A stretch of 64,000 nt of DNA from Periplaneta americana (lineage: Eukaryota; Arthropoda; Insecta; Blattodea; Blattidae). Each line of letters begins with the position of its first letter. Position 1 is the first letter of the stretch. Where the stretch lies: NCBI RefSeq assembly GCF_040183065.1, contig NC_091133.1, positions 133,026,806-133,090,805 of the forward strand, in the 5' to 3' direction. This document shows positions 20,990 through 33,404 of the stretch, one piece after another. Made by a program: the position numbers and the translations under genes. The notes under the pieces were generated by a model. It saw nothing but the letters and a program-made list of their open reading frames with translations. It made no database searches and was not told where the DNA came from.

Positions 20990-23880
20990 ATATGATTCCG
21001 TAAATCAACTTCCAGTTTAGGAAAACATTCGACACCTTACAGTACAGGACTTACGTAAGTTATACTCCGGTTTAGAAAAGCATTCGACAGCTCATATGAA
21101 CTTATATTACTTAGCCTCAAGTTTGGAAAAACATTCGACATCCCTGTGATCTGATGTAATTCATCCTTCATTTTACAGAAAATAATTGACAGTCCGTATG
21201 AAATGATGTAAGCCATACTCCAGTTTATGAAAACATTTGAAATAGCATGTGGACTTACGCAAACCCTTCTACAGTTTACGAAAATATTCGTCAGTTCCTA
21301 TGGACTTTATGTTAAGCGTTCTCCAGTTTAGGAAAATATTTTACAACCATATAAACTTACGTAAACCATTCTGTAGTTCACAACTTTCGACAGCTCATAT
21401 GGACTTATGTATATAAAACTACCAGTTGTGGAAAACATTCGGAAACTCCTATGGACTGCAATTTAGTGAAATATTCGATAGCTCGTATGGATTTGTATAC
21501 AATTCTTCAGCATTCGATAGCTCATATAGACTTATGTAAACCATTCTTCAGTTTAGGAAAATATTAAAAAATTCACATGGACTTACGTAAACCATCCTCT
21601 ATTTTATGAAAACATTCGGAAGCGCTTATGGACTTATATAAAACATCCTGCAATTTAGTGAAATTTTCGATAGCTCATATGGACTTATGTAAATTATTCT
21701 TCAGTTTAAGAAAATATTCAACAATGCACATGGACTTAGATAAACCATCCTCTAGTTTAGCGAAGCAAATATTCGATAGCTCATATGGACTTATGTAAAT
21801 TATTCTTCAGTTTAAGAAAATATTCAACAATGCACATGGACTTAGATAAACCGTCCTCTAGTTTAGCGAAACAAATATTCGATAGCTCATATGGACTTAT
21901 GTAAATCATCCTTCAGTTTAGGAAAATATTCAACAATGCACATGGACTTAGATAAACCATCCTCTAGTTTAGCGGAACAAATATTCGATAGCTCATATGG
22001 ACTTATGTAAATCATTCTTCATTTTAGGAAAATATTCAACAATACACATGGACTTAGATAAACCGTCCTCTAGTTTAGCGAAACAAATATTCGATAGCTC
22101 ATATGGACTTATGTAAATCATTCTTCATTTTAGGAAAATATTCAACAATGCACATGAACTTAGATAAACCATCCTCTAGTTTAGCGAAACAAATATTCGA
22201 TAGCTCATATGGACTTATGTAAATCATTCTTCATTTTAGGAAAATATTCAACAATGCACATGGACTTAGATAAACCATCCTCTAGTTTAGCGAAACAAAT
22301 ATTCCATAGCTCATATGGACTTATGTAAATCATTCTTCATTTTAGGAAAATATTCAACAATGCACATGGACTTAGATAAACCATCCTCTAGTTTAGCGAA
22401 ACAAATATTCCATAGCTCATATGGACTTATGTAAATCATTCTTCATTTTAGGAAAATATTCAACAATGCACATGGACTTAGATAAACCATCCTCTAGTTT
22501 AGCGAAACAAATATTCGATAGCTCATATGGACTTATGTAAATCATTCTTCATTTTAGGAAAATATTCAACAATGCACATGGACTTAGATAAACCGTCCTC
22601 TAGTTTAGCGACAAACAAATATTCGATAGCTCATATGGACTTATGTAAATCATTCTTCATTTTAGGAAAATATTCAACAATGCACATGGACTTAGATAAA
22701 CCATCCTCTAGTTTAGCGAAACAAATATTCCATAGCTCATATGGACTTATGTAAATCATTCTTCATTTTAGGAAAATATTCAACAATGCACATGGACTTA
22801 GATAAACCGTGCTCTAGTTTAGCGAAACAAATATTCGATAGCTCATATGGACTTATGTAAATCATTCTTCATTTTAGGAAAATATTCAACAATGCACATG
22901 GACTTAGATAAACCATCCTCTAGTTTAGCGAAACAAATATTCCATAGCTCATATGGACTTATGTAAATCATTCTTCATTTTAGGAAAATATTCAACAATG
23001 CACATGGACTTAGATAAACCGTCCTCTAGTTTAGCGAAACAAATATTCGATAGCTCATATGGACTTATGTAAATCATCCTTCAGTTTAGGAAAATATTCA
23101 ACAATGCACATGGACTTAGACAAACCATCCTCTAGTTTAGCGAAACAAATATTCGATAGCTCATATGGACTTATGTAAATCATTCTTCATTTTAGGAAAA
23201 TATTCAACAATGCACATGGACTTAGATAAACCATCCTCTAGTTTAGCGAAACAAATATTCCATAGCTCATATGGACTTATGTAAATCATTCTTCATTTTA
23301 GGAAAATATTCAACAATGCACATGGACTTAGATATACCGTCCTCTAGTTTAGCGAAACAAATATTCGATAGCTCATATGGACTTATGTAAATCATCCTTC
23401 AGTTTAGGAAAATATTCAACAATGCACATGGACTTAGACAAACCATCCTCTAGTTTAGCGAAACAAATATTCGATAGCTCATATGGACTTATGTAAATCA
23501 TCCTTCAGTTTAGGAAAATATTCAACAATGCACATGGACTTAGATAAACCATCCTCTAGTTTAGCGACACAAATATTCGATAGCTCATATGGACTTATAA
23601 AGCATCTTCCAACAGTCGATAGATCATATGGACTGATATTAACTATTCTTCAGTTTAGGCGAACATTTGAAAACTCATATTAACTTAAGTAAAACAGTCT
23701 CAAGTTTAGAAAACATTCTACAGCTATGGATTTATATAAACTATCCTCCAGCCTAGGGAAACATTCGACAGTTCATATCGATTCATGTAAACCATACTTC
23801 ATTTTAGGAAAACATTCAACAATTAATGTGAACTTATGTAAATCATCCACCAATTTATAAAAACAATCGACAATTCAATT
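20990..23880. repeat. 106-bp dimeric satellite array with degenerate flanks
   Basis: The core at about 21670-23590 holds 18 near-identical 106-bp units. Each is a dimer of a 51-bp half with AGCTCATATGGACTTATGTA and a 55-bp half with TGCACATGGACTTAGATAAA. The half-units share the ATGGACTTA core. Outside the core (20990-21670 and 23590-23880) the monomers of roughly 50-60 bp are strongly diverged. Small open frames inside are by-products. Confidence 0.95.
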
Positions 23881-24660
23881 ACATCAATTTTGAATGTGTA
23901 GTAGCGTAAGTGTGTTTGAAAGTTCAGTTTGAAGGACTCATAGTTAGGTGTTTCCGAGCGACTAGCCCAGTCGCCTATTTTCAAACGTTTTCGACTAAAC
24001 ACGCCTTCTGTTCTAGTTCAGTGGTCAGTCATTCTTATCGTATTTTGATCGTGACTTGTTTGGAAAATCAATAATTTTACTAATCAATGGTTCTGAAGTG
24101 TGAATGTATGGACTCCGTTCACCTCAAATTATCGCTACATGGAAAACAGATTCCCTGGTTGAAGATAAATAGATCTCTACTTATAATATAATTAGTTCTC
24201 ACCGTTTCCATGGCATCCCCGCTACGTTCGGAACACAGTGACCAGCTGGAAGCACAGACAGACTGAAGTTAGCTACGATAATTGAACTACCACTCGGATT
24301 TAATATTGACACTTCTGCCGTTTATTAGACTTAACCTAGGGTGTTTACATCTATGTACATAGAGGACAAAGTTAACTTTACCTGTAACTTCGAGTACTAT
24401 TGTTTGTTTGTTTGTTTGTTCGCTTGTTCGTTTGTTTTCAGTCCGTTCTCTTCTAGTTCACAGTATTGCTGTTTCAATTTTCACTTGACCTACATACTAG
24501 GTGGACTTAACGTTGCACGAGTCAGTCCTACGTCTAACACAAACGAACAAACATGCATGCCATAGGCGGGATTCGAATCTATGACAGTGACTCAAATGCA
24601 ATGTTGAATTTGCGTGCCTTATTTATAGGTAGCATCGCAGCCGATTTCATATTAGGTTTA

Positions 24661-24661
<1 letters not shown>
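23881..24661. other. Unassigned spacer with a box-B-like string
   Basis: A minus-strand GATTCGAATCCCGCC near 24568 resembles the box B of a tRNA-derived SINE, without a convincing box A. A TTTG run lies near 24402-24436. No gene was seen. Confidence 0.4.

Positions 24662-24735
<74 letters not shown>
24662..24735. repeat. (AAT)n microsatellite
   Basis: About 24 AAT triplets. Confidence 0.97.
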
Positions 24736-25293
24736 GAACTCGCATATTTGGCAAAAATTCATTATTATTACTCGGTTGATAAGCGACTAAATTAAATAGA
24801 TTTAAAATATTTAGAGCTAATTAGGAGTGATTTTTCCATTTTTGTCTTTTAAATAAATTGAAAGTCAATTAAATCATCATCATCATCAATAACAGTCTTG
24901 GATTAGGCCTTCTGGCCTGTTCCGCTTTCAGAAGAAAGTTGATCTTTCCATCTCTTCCTTGGTCTTCCGATGTCTCGTTTTCCATGAGGTGTATAGTCCA
25001 ATAGTCTCTTGGGTAACCTATTGTTGGGCATTCTTAATACATGTTCATACCATTAAGACTCTATAGTATCCGTAATGGCGGTGATATTCAATTCTGCTCG
25101 GATGTCAGCGTTCCTTTTTTGGTCGTAAAGAGTATATCCTGCAAGAGGTCTTAGCAATCGCATTTCAGCAGCTTCTATTCTTCGAAGTTGTCCTTTCGTT
25201 AATGACCATGTCTCTGATCCGTATAATAATGCCGGGACTGCCATAACTTTATAGAATTTCAAAATTGTTTCTGGTCGAACTTTCTTTAATAGA

Positions 25294-25638
25294 CACTCTC
25301 CCACTGAGCTACCCGGGAACTCTATCCGACACCGATCCAATTTTTCCTCTATATCCACAGACCTCAAAGTGGGCTGACAACCGTCAAGCAACCAACATTT
25401 GAGTGCACACTAACTCTGTGTGACTTTAAATTGTGGTTTTCTGTTACGTACAGTGACGTGTATTATGCAAATTAAGCTTTCAGGAATAACTCCCTGTAAA
25501 GTTAATTTGAATAATTTCGAGGGAAAAATTGTTCCGGTATCGAACCCGGGACCTTTGGTTAAACGTACCAACGCTCTACCAACTGAGCTACAGGGAGTTA
25601 TTCCTGAAAGCTTAATTTGCATAATACATCTCACTGTA
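25294..25638 (-). mobile_element. tRNA-related composite SINE insertion with 50-bp inverted repeats
   Basis: The 345-bp insert is flanked by a perfect 13-bp TSD, TTTCTTTAATAGA, at 25281-25293 and 25639-25651. On the minus strand it contains box A TAGCTCAGTTGG (25579-25590) and box B GGTTCGATACC (25536-25546). This tRNA-like core sits between 50-bp inverted repeats (25449-25498 and 25589-25638) that differ at two positions. A second GGGTAGCTCAGTGGGAGAGTG-type tRNA-like string lies at the other end (about 25294-25314). Confidence 0.8.
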
Positions 25639-25851
25639 TTTCTTTAATAGAGTTCATTTGATTGTCCTTAACAGTTGCTGAAATTTATTGATTGCAATTT
25701 TGGATCTTACATGATTCTTTCCTTGGAAGGCCATGATTCTGGTTTTATTTATAGAAATTTCCAAATTATAATTTTTTGCTAAATTGTAGACCTCTAATAA
25801 ATTTATTCATTCTTGATAGTAGAAGAGAAGCAATTCTCCTTAATAGATTTA

Positions 25852-27677
25852 CCGTATTGGCCCGAATATAAGCCGCACTTTTTATTCAAATTTCAAACTC
25901 GAAAAGTTGGGGTGCGGCTTATTTGCGCGGCCGATAAATTTAAACTTGAAATGTGGCGCATGTTGCTACCGGTAATTTTATCATTTTGAAATGGAGCAAC
26001 AATGCCACGCGCTCGTGTTTGAAATTGTCAGCAGTCGTATGGTATATGACGCAACAATGTACCAGTCTTCATATTACAGTGATCGTACTCTTTTGTATGA
26101 TAGGACAGATTAAAACAGTTTGTACGTAGCTACGGGTTAAGCCATGAGCGGAAACGTAGAAAGAAAAGCTTCAACAAGCTTGGGAATTCGGCGCAGTTAT
26201 GACGCTAGTTTCAAACTTGCAGTTATTCGTCATGCTAGGAGTACGTCTAATAGAGAAGCCGGCAAAAAGTTTAGTGTGGATGAGTCTAATGTGCAGCGCT
26301 GGATCGCCTCGGAGGATAAACTGAAAAATGCCAATACAACCAGAAAATCTTTCAGAGGACCCAAGGCTGGGAAATACCCTGAACTAGAACGTAGGGTCCT
26401 TTCCTTTGTACAAGACAAAAGGAAAGAAGGGATGCCTATCTCTCGACAAGTAATCCAGGTAAAATCGTTGGAAATAGCGAAGACTCTAAACATTCCACAG
26501 ACAGAATTCCATGGGAGTATAGGTTGGTGCCGCAGGTTTATGCGTAGAAGTGGCCTTGTTCTCCGACGAAGCACTTCATTAGCACAGAAACTGCCAGAGG
26601 ATTTTACTGAGAAACTCATCAACTTCCAGAGGCACGTCATTGAATTGCGTCAGCGCCACTCTTACCCATTACACCAGATCGGCAATGCTGACGAGACGCC
26701 CGTATTTTGGGACATGCCGAGCAATATGACAGTTGACAATAAAGGGGCGAAAAACATATCATTGAGAACAACTGGAAATGAAAAACAAAGAATCACTGTG
26801 ATGCTGGCGGTTACGGCAGATGGAGGAAAACTGCCTCCGTACGTTATTCTGAAGCGTAAAACTATGCCCAAGGAGAATTTACCTAAGGGATTAGTGATTC
26901 GTTGCCAAGAGAAACGATGGATGACAACCGAACTAATGATGGACTGACTAGCTACGGTTTGGAATCGCAGACCAGGTGCGCTGCTCTGTAAGAGGACTAT
27001 GTTAGTATTGGATGCCTTTAAAGGTCACCTCACACCCGAAGTAAAGAAGAAAATTACTGCATTGAAGACAGACCTAGTCGTCATACCTGGAGGTATGACA
27101 TCAAAATTGCAGGTGCTTGATGTCGTCGTGAACAAGCCTTTTAAAGACCATCTCCGAAAACAGTATTCGGATTGGCTTCTAGAAGGGGGTCATGCATTCA
27201 CTCCATCTGGGAAGATCAAGAAGCCATCTGTCAGCCTTATGTGTGAGTGGATTCTCTCATCATGGCACACGATATCACCAGATTCAATCATCAAAGGCTT
27301 CAAGAAATGCTGCGTGTCTAATGCTCTGGATGGCAGTTCGGACGACGTACTTTGGGCGGAGAGTGATGAACAAAGTGACAGTGATGAAACAAATACCGGT
27401 ACCGGTAGTAGTGAAGTCAGCAGTGACATTGGAGAAGACGGTGATTAGTTGTACCGGTATTTTTGGTGATTTACCCACGTAATACCGTAATTGAAGAAAA
27501 AGTGTTTAAATAGTGTAAACAGTTTTGTAACTGGATAATGTGACAGGTAAATTTCACTGCACTCAATTTTCCTTTTTTTCTCATTCTGCACTCAATTTTT
27601 CTTTTTTTTTCTCCTTTCCCCCTAAAATTAAGGGTGCGGCTTATACTCGGGTGCGGCTTACACTCGGGCCAATACGG
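25852..27677 (+). mobile_element. pogo/Tigger-like DNA transposon, nearly complete
   Basis: Terminal inverted repeats of about 27 bp begin CCGTATTGGCCCGA and match at both ends with two differences. The element is bordered by TA on each side (25850-25851 and 27678-27679), the Tc1/mariner target. Subterminal copies of GGGTGCGGCTTA lie at both ends. The interior holds one long transposase ORF. It interrupts the RTE-B copy. Confidence 0.92.
26144..27448 (+). pseudogene. pogo-like transposase with one nonsense codon
   Basis: The frame spans 435 codons and is open except for TGA at codon 268 (26945-26947), probably TGG originally. Residues 17-60 form a psq/HTH-type segment and about 75-145 a CENP-B-like DNA-binding segment. 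The DDE nuclease follows: D183 in NADETPVFWD, D290 in MLVLDAFKGHL and D326 in LQVLDVVVNKPFK, a DD35D spacing. The C-terminus is acidic and Ser-rich (SDEQSDSDET), as in pogo relatives. Start ATG at 26144 follows the TIR by about 290 bp. With a single stop and well-kept catalytic residues, inactivation looks recent. Read-through or assembly error is possible but not shown. Confidence 0.9.
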
Positions 27678-27880
27678 TACAATCTATCACCTATCTAATC
27701 TCAGCCATTCTACTAACTTTGCAACGATGAATATTCTCAACAAATCATAAAGATATTGGTACTTTATATTTTATTTTTGGTGCCTAGTGTGTGTATTGCT
27801 CTTTGTAAGTTGTCTTCAGAATTTGCTAAGATTATCTGATCATCTGCGTAAAGTAATGTGTTAAGTGGGAAGTTTAATTA

Positions 27881-28537
27881 AATCATTTGCTATTAAAGTT
27901 TTTAACAACTAACAATTTTACTGCCTTCAGTTTACTCTTCTTATATGAGAATTTAAGGTTCGACTGTCCCAGAGTCGTAACACTTTTATATATAACTTAT
28001 TTTATTATTCAAAGGGAATAACCAGTACGCTCAAAATCACACAAATGCCATTAGTGGAAAGTGCAAAACCATATTGTCTCTAAATACTGATTTACAGGAA
28101 ATAAAACAAATATGTCAAACAATGACAAGTGATACTACAGTTTATTGTGGTAGATAGAAATCCATATGTACACTAGCTTGTTTCAAATATGTTCCAGTTA
28201 CGTCAGTTGATGTAGAACGGTTTTTATTTGATGAAAACTATTCTGTCCCATAGAAGACAGAATTTAACATTAGAAAATGAGTTCCATGACTATTAAGTAA
28301 ATTGAGTGATAAAGTACACTGTATTACCCCTTTTCTTGAACTTACAATGCCTTTTTCATGTTTCAATTGCCTTGTTTGCCTACCTATAGTTCCTTTCCTA
28401 GATTTAGAATGCATTTTTTCGTGTTTCAATTGCTGCCTTTTTTTCATATCTATTGTGCTTTTTCTAGATTTAGAGTGCAATTTCTTTCATTCTTAATTAC
28501 TGTCTTTCTTGGTTGCCTATTTTAAGTATTATAAATA
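27881..28537. other. Spacer with a three-copy imperfect tandem repeat
   Basis: At about 28350-28515 a unit of about 65 bp containing TTTCAATTGCC and TAGATTTAGAATGCA occurs three times with decay. On the minus strand it yields a repetitive Lys/Arg-rich peptide, which is unlikely to be a gene. A (TA)n tract of about 20 bp lies further right at 28630-28650. Confidence 0.5.
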
Positions 28538-29472
28538 AGGACCCGACTTATAGGTTTTTACGTATTTTTTTCCTTACTTCTAAACTCATAATTTCTTAAA
28601 TAATTTTCCGAATCATGGTCATAAGAGTCATATATATATATATATATATAAATTTTGTTGAACCTAAAACAACCTATATAGGACTTTAAGGACTAAAGAA
28701 ATCTAAACTATGTATTTTTTATATAGGCTATTTAGGACCTATTGTGTTTTCTATAAATATTTTTAGACATTTCAGTACCTGTTATAATTGTTATTCTCTT
28801 CTGCACTGGAGAAAGCGATCCAATTTGCGGTCTTCAGGTCTACAGTCTTTTGTTGTTTTGGACAAAATGGCTAACAGGGAATTCCGTCTTTCTTTGTATA
28901 GTGGAGCATCTTTCAGAAGCTTCACCTTCTCAAGGTCACTGATCGGGACTGTATGTATCTTGAAAATTTCCACTGATCGCAGATATGACATGCCAGTAGA
29001 AGTGTATGAAGTGACTGAACTTTCTCTTGAGGTGAATTAACTGCGAAAAGTCGTAGCCTATTATTGAAATTCGTGAAGTTTTCGGGCATGATGCCAGACA
29101 GAACACTGTGATCTTAGGTGTGCGGGGTCGAGTTGTGAACTTTTCTGAGGTCTTTGTGCAGTCTGTCTTATTGTGGTGCTTCTGGTGTTAACATTGAATT
29201 TTTATATTTTATTAAGCTTTGCCAAAACAAGTGAAATATTACGACATTGGATTGGAAATGATTTAATCTTTTTATGGAAAAGTTATGTTATTTGCAACTG
29301 ATTGTAAGCGTTCATTTGTAACAATCAAGCAATTTTTGCACCTCTTTCAAAGTTTGGGGAAAAAAACCTTAAAAATCTATTTCACCTATTCCAATAACCT
29401 AAAATTTACTTCTTAAAAACCTAAAAATTCAGTCCCTAATTTTATTATAAATACCTACTCATCCGGGCTCTA
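28538..29472. mobile_element. Possible element rich in ACCTAAAA motifs
   Basis: The right end, the complement of TAGAGCCCGGAT, resembles the termini of the element at 52439-54682. Many AACCTAAAA/AGGACT motifs occur within 200 bp of both ends, and similar strings recur at 49588-49700. The left end is not certain. Small open frames in the centre on both strands are unrecognised. Confidence 0.35.
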
Positions 29473-30119
29473 ATAATATTCTGGAGAAATTCCACAGATA
29501 GTAACAATATATTTCTATTACAAAAAAAGAGTAATTAGAATAATAGTAGGTGCTAAATCTAGGGAATCGTGTAGGACTATTTTCAAAAAACTACAAATAA
29601 TGCCATGGCTTGTCAGTATATATTTTCATTAATAATCTTCCTCGTATGTAATCGTGAAAACTTCGTAACTAATTCAACAGTTCATAGCATAAATACACGT
29701 CAAAAAATGACTTTCATACTCCATCAGCAAGTCTATTTATCGTGCTATCAAAAAGGAGTGCGTTATGTTATATGGCAGTAAAATTTTTAACAGCCTCCCT
29801 ATCGATATAAAAAATGAAACTCAAAACATAAAATTATTTAGAGCCAAATTGAAGAAGTACCTAATTTCTCACACCTTCTATTCTGTAGGTGAATTCATGA
29901 CATTCAATAACACTTCATGGAAAAGATACTAAAACTTTGTGTTGTACTAGTAGACTATATTGTAAATCTCATCTGTATATATTTCATCTAGACTGTGACT
30001 ATGAATTAAGACTTTATAATAGTATTAAGTTTTTTAACTTGTTCCATATTCTAGCTGTAAGCAATGTATGAATACCATGGAAAGTTAATAAATACAATAC
30101 AATACAATACAATACAATA
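29473..30119 (+). mobile_element. CR1/Jockey-like LINE 3' end with (AATAC)n tail
   Basis: Broken translation gives RESCRTIFKKLQIMPW, NSTVHSINTRQK, SCYQKGVRY and LFRAKLKKYL, the standard C-terminal region of CR1/Jockey-type RT ORFs. At least three frame changes are present. The 3' end reads TAATAAATACAATACAATAC. A second copy with the same 3' end lies on the minus strand at 51217-51800. Confidence 0.8.
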
Positions 30120-30987
30120 GTAACATATTGCAATTTTTTCTGAATATTTCTACTGCTGACTGATATTCAAAACGTCAAGATACTCAAGTGTCAAGACGAT
30201 GATGTCAGCATTTTAAGAATAACATCAGCGCTTCATACACTGTTCAATATTCTTGAAATTGAATTAATCACCCAATGCTTGAAAGATTGTGTCAGAAACG
30301 GAAGTTCTCTCCAAATTAATTAACAGACTCTACACCGCCGCATGGGCAGGGACAATGTAACGAAGTTTTTATGTTCATTAATAAAATAATTTCCTTTACT
30401 CTATTTACAACTTTTGCAAAAGCAAGGTGATAAATCCTGTGTATTTTTATTTGCAGAGCCTGTACAGACGTTGTGCCACTAGATATAGCGTTGTAACATT
30501 TACAATGTTAAAATTGCAGTGAAGTTATTTTCTGAAAGAGCAGTGTGAACCGAACTATACCACCTATACCGTTTTAGTTCAATAAACTGTGGTCATACCC
30601 GTTATCAGCTCAAAACCTAGACAATATAGTTGATACAATGTCGTTAACGAACTGTTCGGCGAGCGGGTGTAGCAGTACTCGATAGCACGACCCCTGCATT
30701 AGAAGACTAACAGTTTGCCGTGAAATGATTCCCCTCCCGTGCATATGATGTCATTACATCAGCTGCAGTGATAATGTGTTGATAGTGTTACAGCAGCATT
30801 GATTTCAATGGGGCAAATAGTAACTTGATTAAAACTAACGAAGTAATAACCATCCCCTCGTTTAGTGTGCATACAAGTGGCTGTCTTCATTTCGCAAGCA
30901 GCTAATATATTTATATCAGCGCATTTTTGCATAGTGTCATTAAGAAGCCTTGGAGAACTCCTTGTGTAAGTAACAGATATTTGACTA
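30120..30987. other. Unassigned spacer
   Basis: No gene, TIR or tRNA signature recognised. Confidence 0.45.
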
Positions 30988-31599
30988 CTGGGTGTTCATT
31001 TCAAAGTGTGTCATGACGTCACTGTTGGTGAGTCAGCGATTTGAAGCGAGTTTCAGCTTTTATGTCAGAGAAGTTGCCTATTAATCAAGGCGTTCAATCT
31101 GAACTCAAGAACGTGTACGGTATAACTTGAACGTCGTAGCAACAGATGGCGGTCTGTACGGTCTGTGTGTTACCATATCCTCTTTCGAACTGTGTTTTGT
31201 GCGGGCAAGTCGTACCCAGAGTATTTGTTATTATCGGTTGCGTACGGCAACATTCCACAATACAAATCAAATACTCCGTGTCCATGTTGACCGTCGAAGT
31301 TAATGTCAACAAATACTGTACGTAAGTAATCGTCTTAACCCTCTGCCCATATCCCGACAGTAAGAAAAAACTCACCTCAGTACGTGTTTCCAAACAGTTC
31401 ACATTCCTGGCACTATTGGCGTTACTGTGCGCATCGGTAATTACTCTTCAGAATGAACGCCGTACTTGCTAGGCAACTTCTCTTGCATATAGGTAATTCG
31501 CCTTTGCGGAATTGTAGGAAGATTGAACTCTCTAGGCTCATCAGCTAGCCACATGACGGCATACAGCGAGCCATGACACACTTTGAACTGAACACCCAG
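30988..31599. mobile_element. Non-autonomous Tc1/mariner-type element, 612 bp
   Basis: Inverted ends CTGGGTGTTCAKTTCAAAG continue to about 30 bp (GTGTGTCATG) and match with two or three changes. TA lies on both sides (30986-30987 and 31600-31601). No transposase was recognised. A 102-codon minus-strand frame inside shows no motif. TA target and TIR style indicate Tc1/mariner. Confidence 0.82.
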
Positions 31600-31682
31600 T
31601 ATAAATTCAACAGAACCGGGTTTTATTTTCGGGATGTAGACATTATTCCTCTTCCTTGAATTGGATGTGTCCTTAGTTTTTT

Positions 31683-31812
31683 TTAGTAGGTTATTTTACG
31701 ACGCTGATTAACATCTAGGTTATTTAGCGCCTGAATGAGATGAAGATGATAATGCCGATGAAATGAGTCCAGGGTTCAGCACCGATAGTTACCCAGCACT
31801 TGCTCAAATGTA
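31683..31812 (-). repeat. SINE 3' body fragment
   Basis: The sequence GTTATTTAGCGCCTGAATGAG and downstream GTTACCCAGCA resemble the body that in other copies lies between a tRNA-like head and the tail. The head is missing here. The call rests on similarity to the SINE type at 33405-33535 and 59975. Confidence 0.5.
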
Positions 31813-31894
31813 GTTCTGTTTATAAGTATGCATAAGGATGTAATTATTTGTCTTATTTGAACTGTTGTATCAGTGAAGCGAGGTGAATCAGTGA

Positions 31895-32312
31895 AGTTAT
31901 GGTTTTACAGTGCAGTGAATAGTTCCGATCAGTGATAATTTATAGCGTCAATGAAATGTATTCTATAGTGTCAGTTGGAATGTGTTATAGAGTGTCAGTG
32001 AAATGTGTACTAAAGTGTCAGTGAAATGCGTCATAGTGCCACTACAGTGAGTGAGATGAGAGTTTGACTATTGAAACTTATGTAGGGCCTATACATATGT
32101 AGGTTGTATTGTAAAATTAGGTTATTTAATATGTTATTATTAATTGTAATTATTGTGTTAAATTGTATTGTGTATTCTTATTGTATTGTGTATATAATTG
32201 TATTGTGTATTGTATAATTGTATTGCGTATTGTAATTTTATTGTGTATTGTTTATATTGTGTATATCACTGCCACCGGATGCTTGCCCACTTGCAGTGTA
32301 AATAAATACAGG
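31895..32312 (+). mobile_element. LINE-like 3' end W, copy 1, with terminal stem-loop
   Basis: About 32064-32312 matches 61306-61565 nearly base for base: TTGAAACTTATGTAGGGCCT, TATTGTGTATTG repeats, then a stem-loop CACTGC...GCAGTG (32267-32298) and AAATAAATAC tail. Upstream, 31895-32045 has repeated AGTGTCAGTGAAATGTGT strings that may belong to the same element. No ORF remains. Confidence 0.7.
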
Positions 32313-33404
32313 GACATCATTTTATTTTTACTAACATTTTTAATATTAACCTGGCTATACCTCTGGATCAACGCCATTTGCTACCCCCTTCCTCGACTGG
32401 AGTTCTATGATACTGGCGTAATATACAAACAAATCACTTTACTAGGTATAGGAGGGAAGAAAAGTAGTTCATCCATTTACGTAAACTAGGAAATATTGCG
32501 CTTTTGAGTTTGATCATTTTCATTAGGTTTTTGTTTAATAAAAATACAGTACAGTATTAACAATGAGTGTTTTTACTCACGAACTGAGCTGTCCATGTGG
32601 ACGTATTCATTATGCAGTGTATATTATTCTGTCTACAGCACATTAGCGTACAATATAGAGAATGAAGTTAAATTGAAAAATAATCATAATATGGATATTT
32701 AAACTAATTTTTGAAAATGGTGACCGTTCATTTTGATACAGGCTTCAGATCTAATGTGCATATTATCGCACTATAGACTATTGTACGTAATTCCAATTAC
32801 CAGGTTCGTATTTCGTATCAGTAACTCATGTTGAAATAATTCTGTACCTACTCTGTAAAAGAGTACCTTACGTACTGTAAATTCAATCTTCACTTCTGCC
32901 CAATCCAAAAAGATAAAATTACTCAGACATACTATCTACTGTCCGTCCAAGTGGTTATGTCGTAGGGTCGTAGAAAGGAGGAAATCGCATGACAGTTAAT
33001 TACTTAACGAGGCCATTTTATTTCAGTTATTTTAAACACTTATTTAATATTAGGTAGACGTCCAATTCCTAACAGAAATTAATGTTCTCAGAAAAGAGCT
33101 AAGACAGCCCAGCCACTAGCTGGCGAATAAAAGCTGGTGGGGGGAACCGGGATACGACGTAGGCAAATGGACGACAGTACGTGTGCGAAAATGGTTCAAT
33201 ATTGAAAGAGCTCTTTCGTCACTGGAAAACGCGAACATATTTTTGGAACGTACTGTTTACTATGACCGTAAGGTTACTATGACTGTATATGCGGTCTTGG
33301 ATCTGTGTGGAGGACGGTTGAACTTCATTAGTAGAAGTGATAGGAGTGAAGTACATTAAAAAATTCAGGTACAATAAAAATTGAAGTAAAAATAAAATGT
33401 CCCT
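32313..33404. other. Spacer with SINE-tail-like start
   Basis: The first 60 bp (GGGACATCATTTTATTTTTA and on) resemble, in opposite orientation, the sequence at 33363-33410. The rest is unassigned. Confidence 0.4.

Larger units (their letters stand above)
24872..27880 (-). mobile_element. RTE-B non-LTR retrotransposon copy, split by a SINE and a pogo-like transposon
   Basis: Three minus-strand pieces belong together. 27680-27880 encodes LLYADDQIILANSEDNLQRA with the RT catalytic YADD at 27839-27850. 25639-25849 encodes LEISINKTRIMAFQGKNHV. 24872-25293 encodes KVRPETILKFYKVMAVPALL, LYGSETWSLTK and the basic tail GRPRKRW, ending in ATC/GAT repeats (24872-24890). The SINE between the last two and the pogo element between the first two are younger insertions. 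A TGA precedes TLLKKV, and an internal deletion removes the YLG block. The copy is dead. Confidence 0.85.

Noticed and set aside
21670..23590. CRISPR-like regularly spaced repeats
   Set aside because: Units are contiguous 106-bp tandem repeats without unique spacers, in a eukaryotic context.
25410..25647. Two overlapping frames on opposite strands, both containing CIMQIKLSGITPC
   Set aside because: The identity is explained by the 50-bp inverted repeats of the SINE, not by two genes.
28744..29040. 98-codon frame and its antisense partner as a gene
   Set aside because: Both strands are open over the same 200 bp and neither product is recognised; it may be part of a degenerate element.
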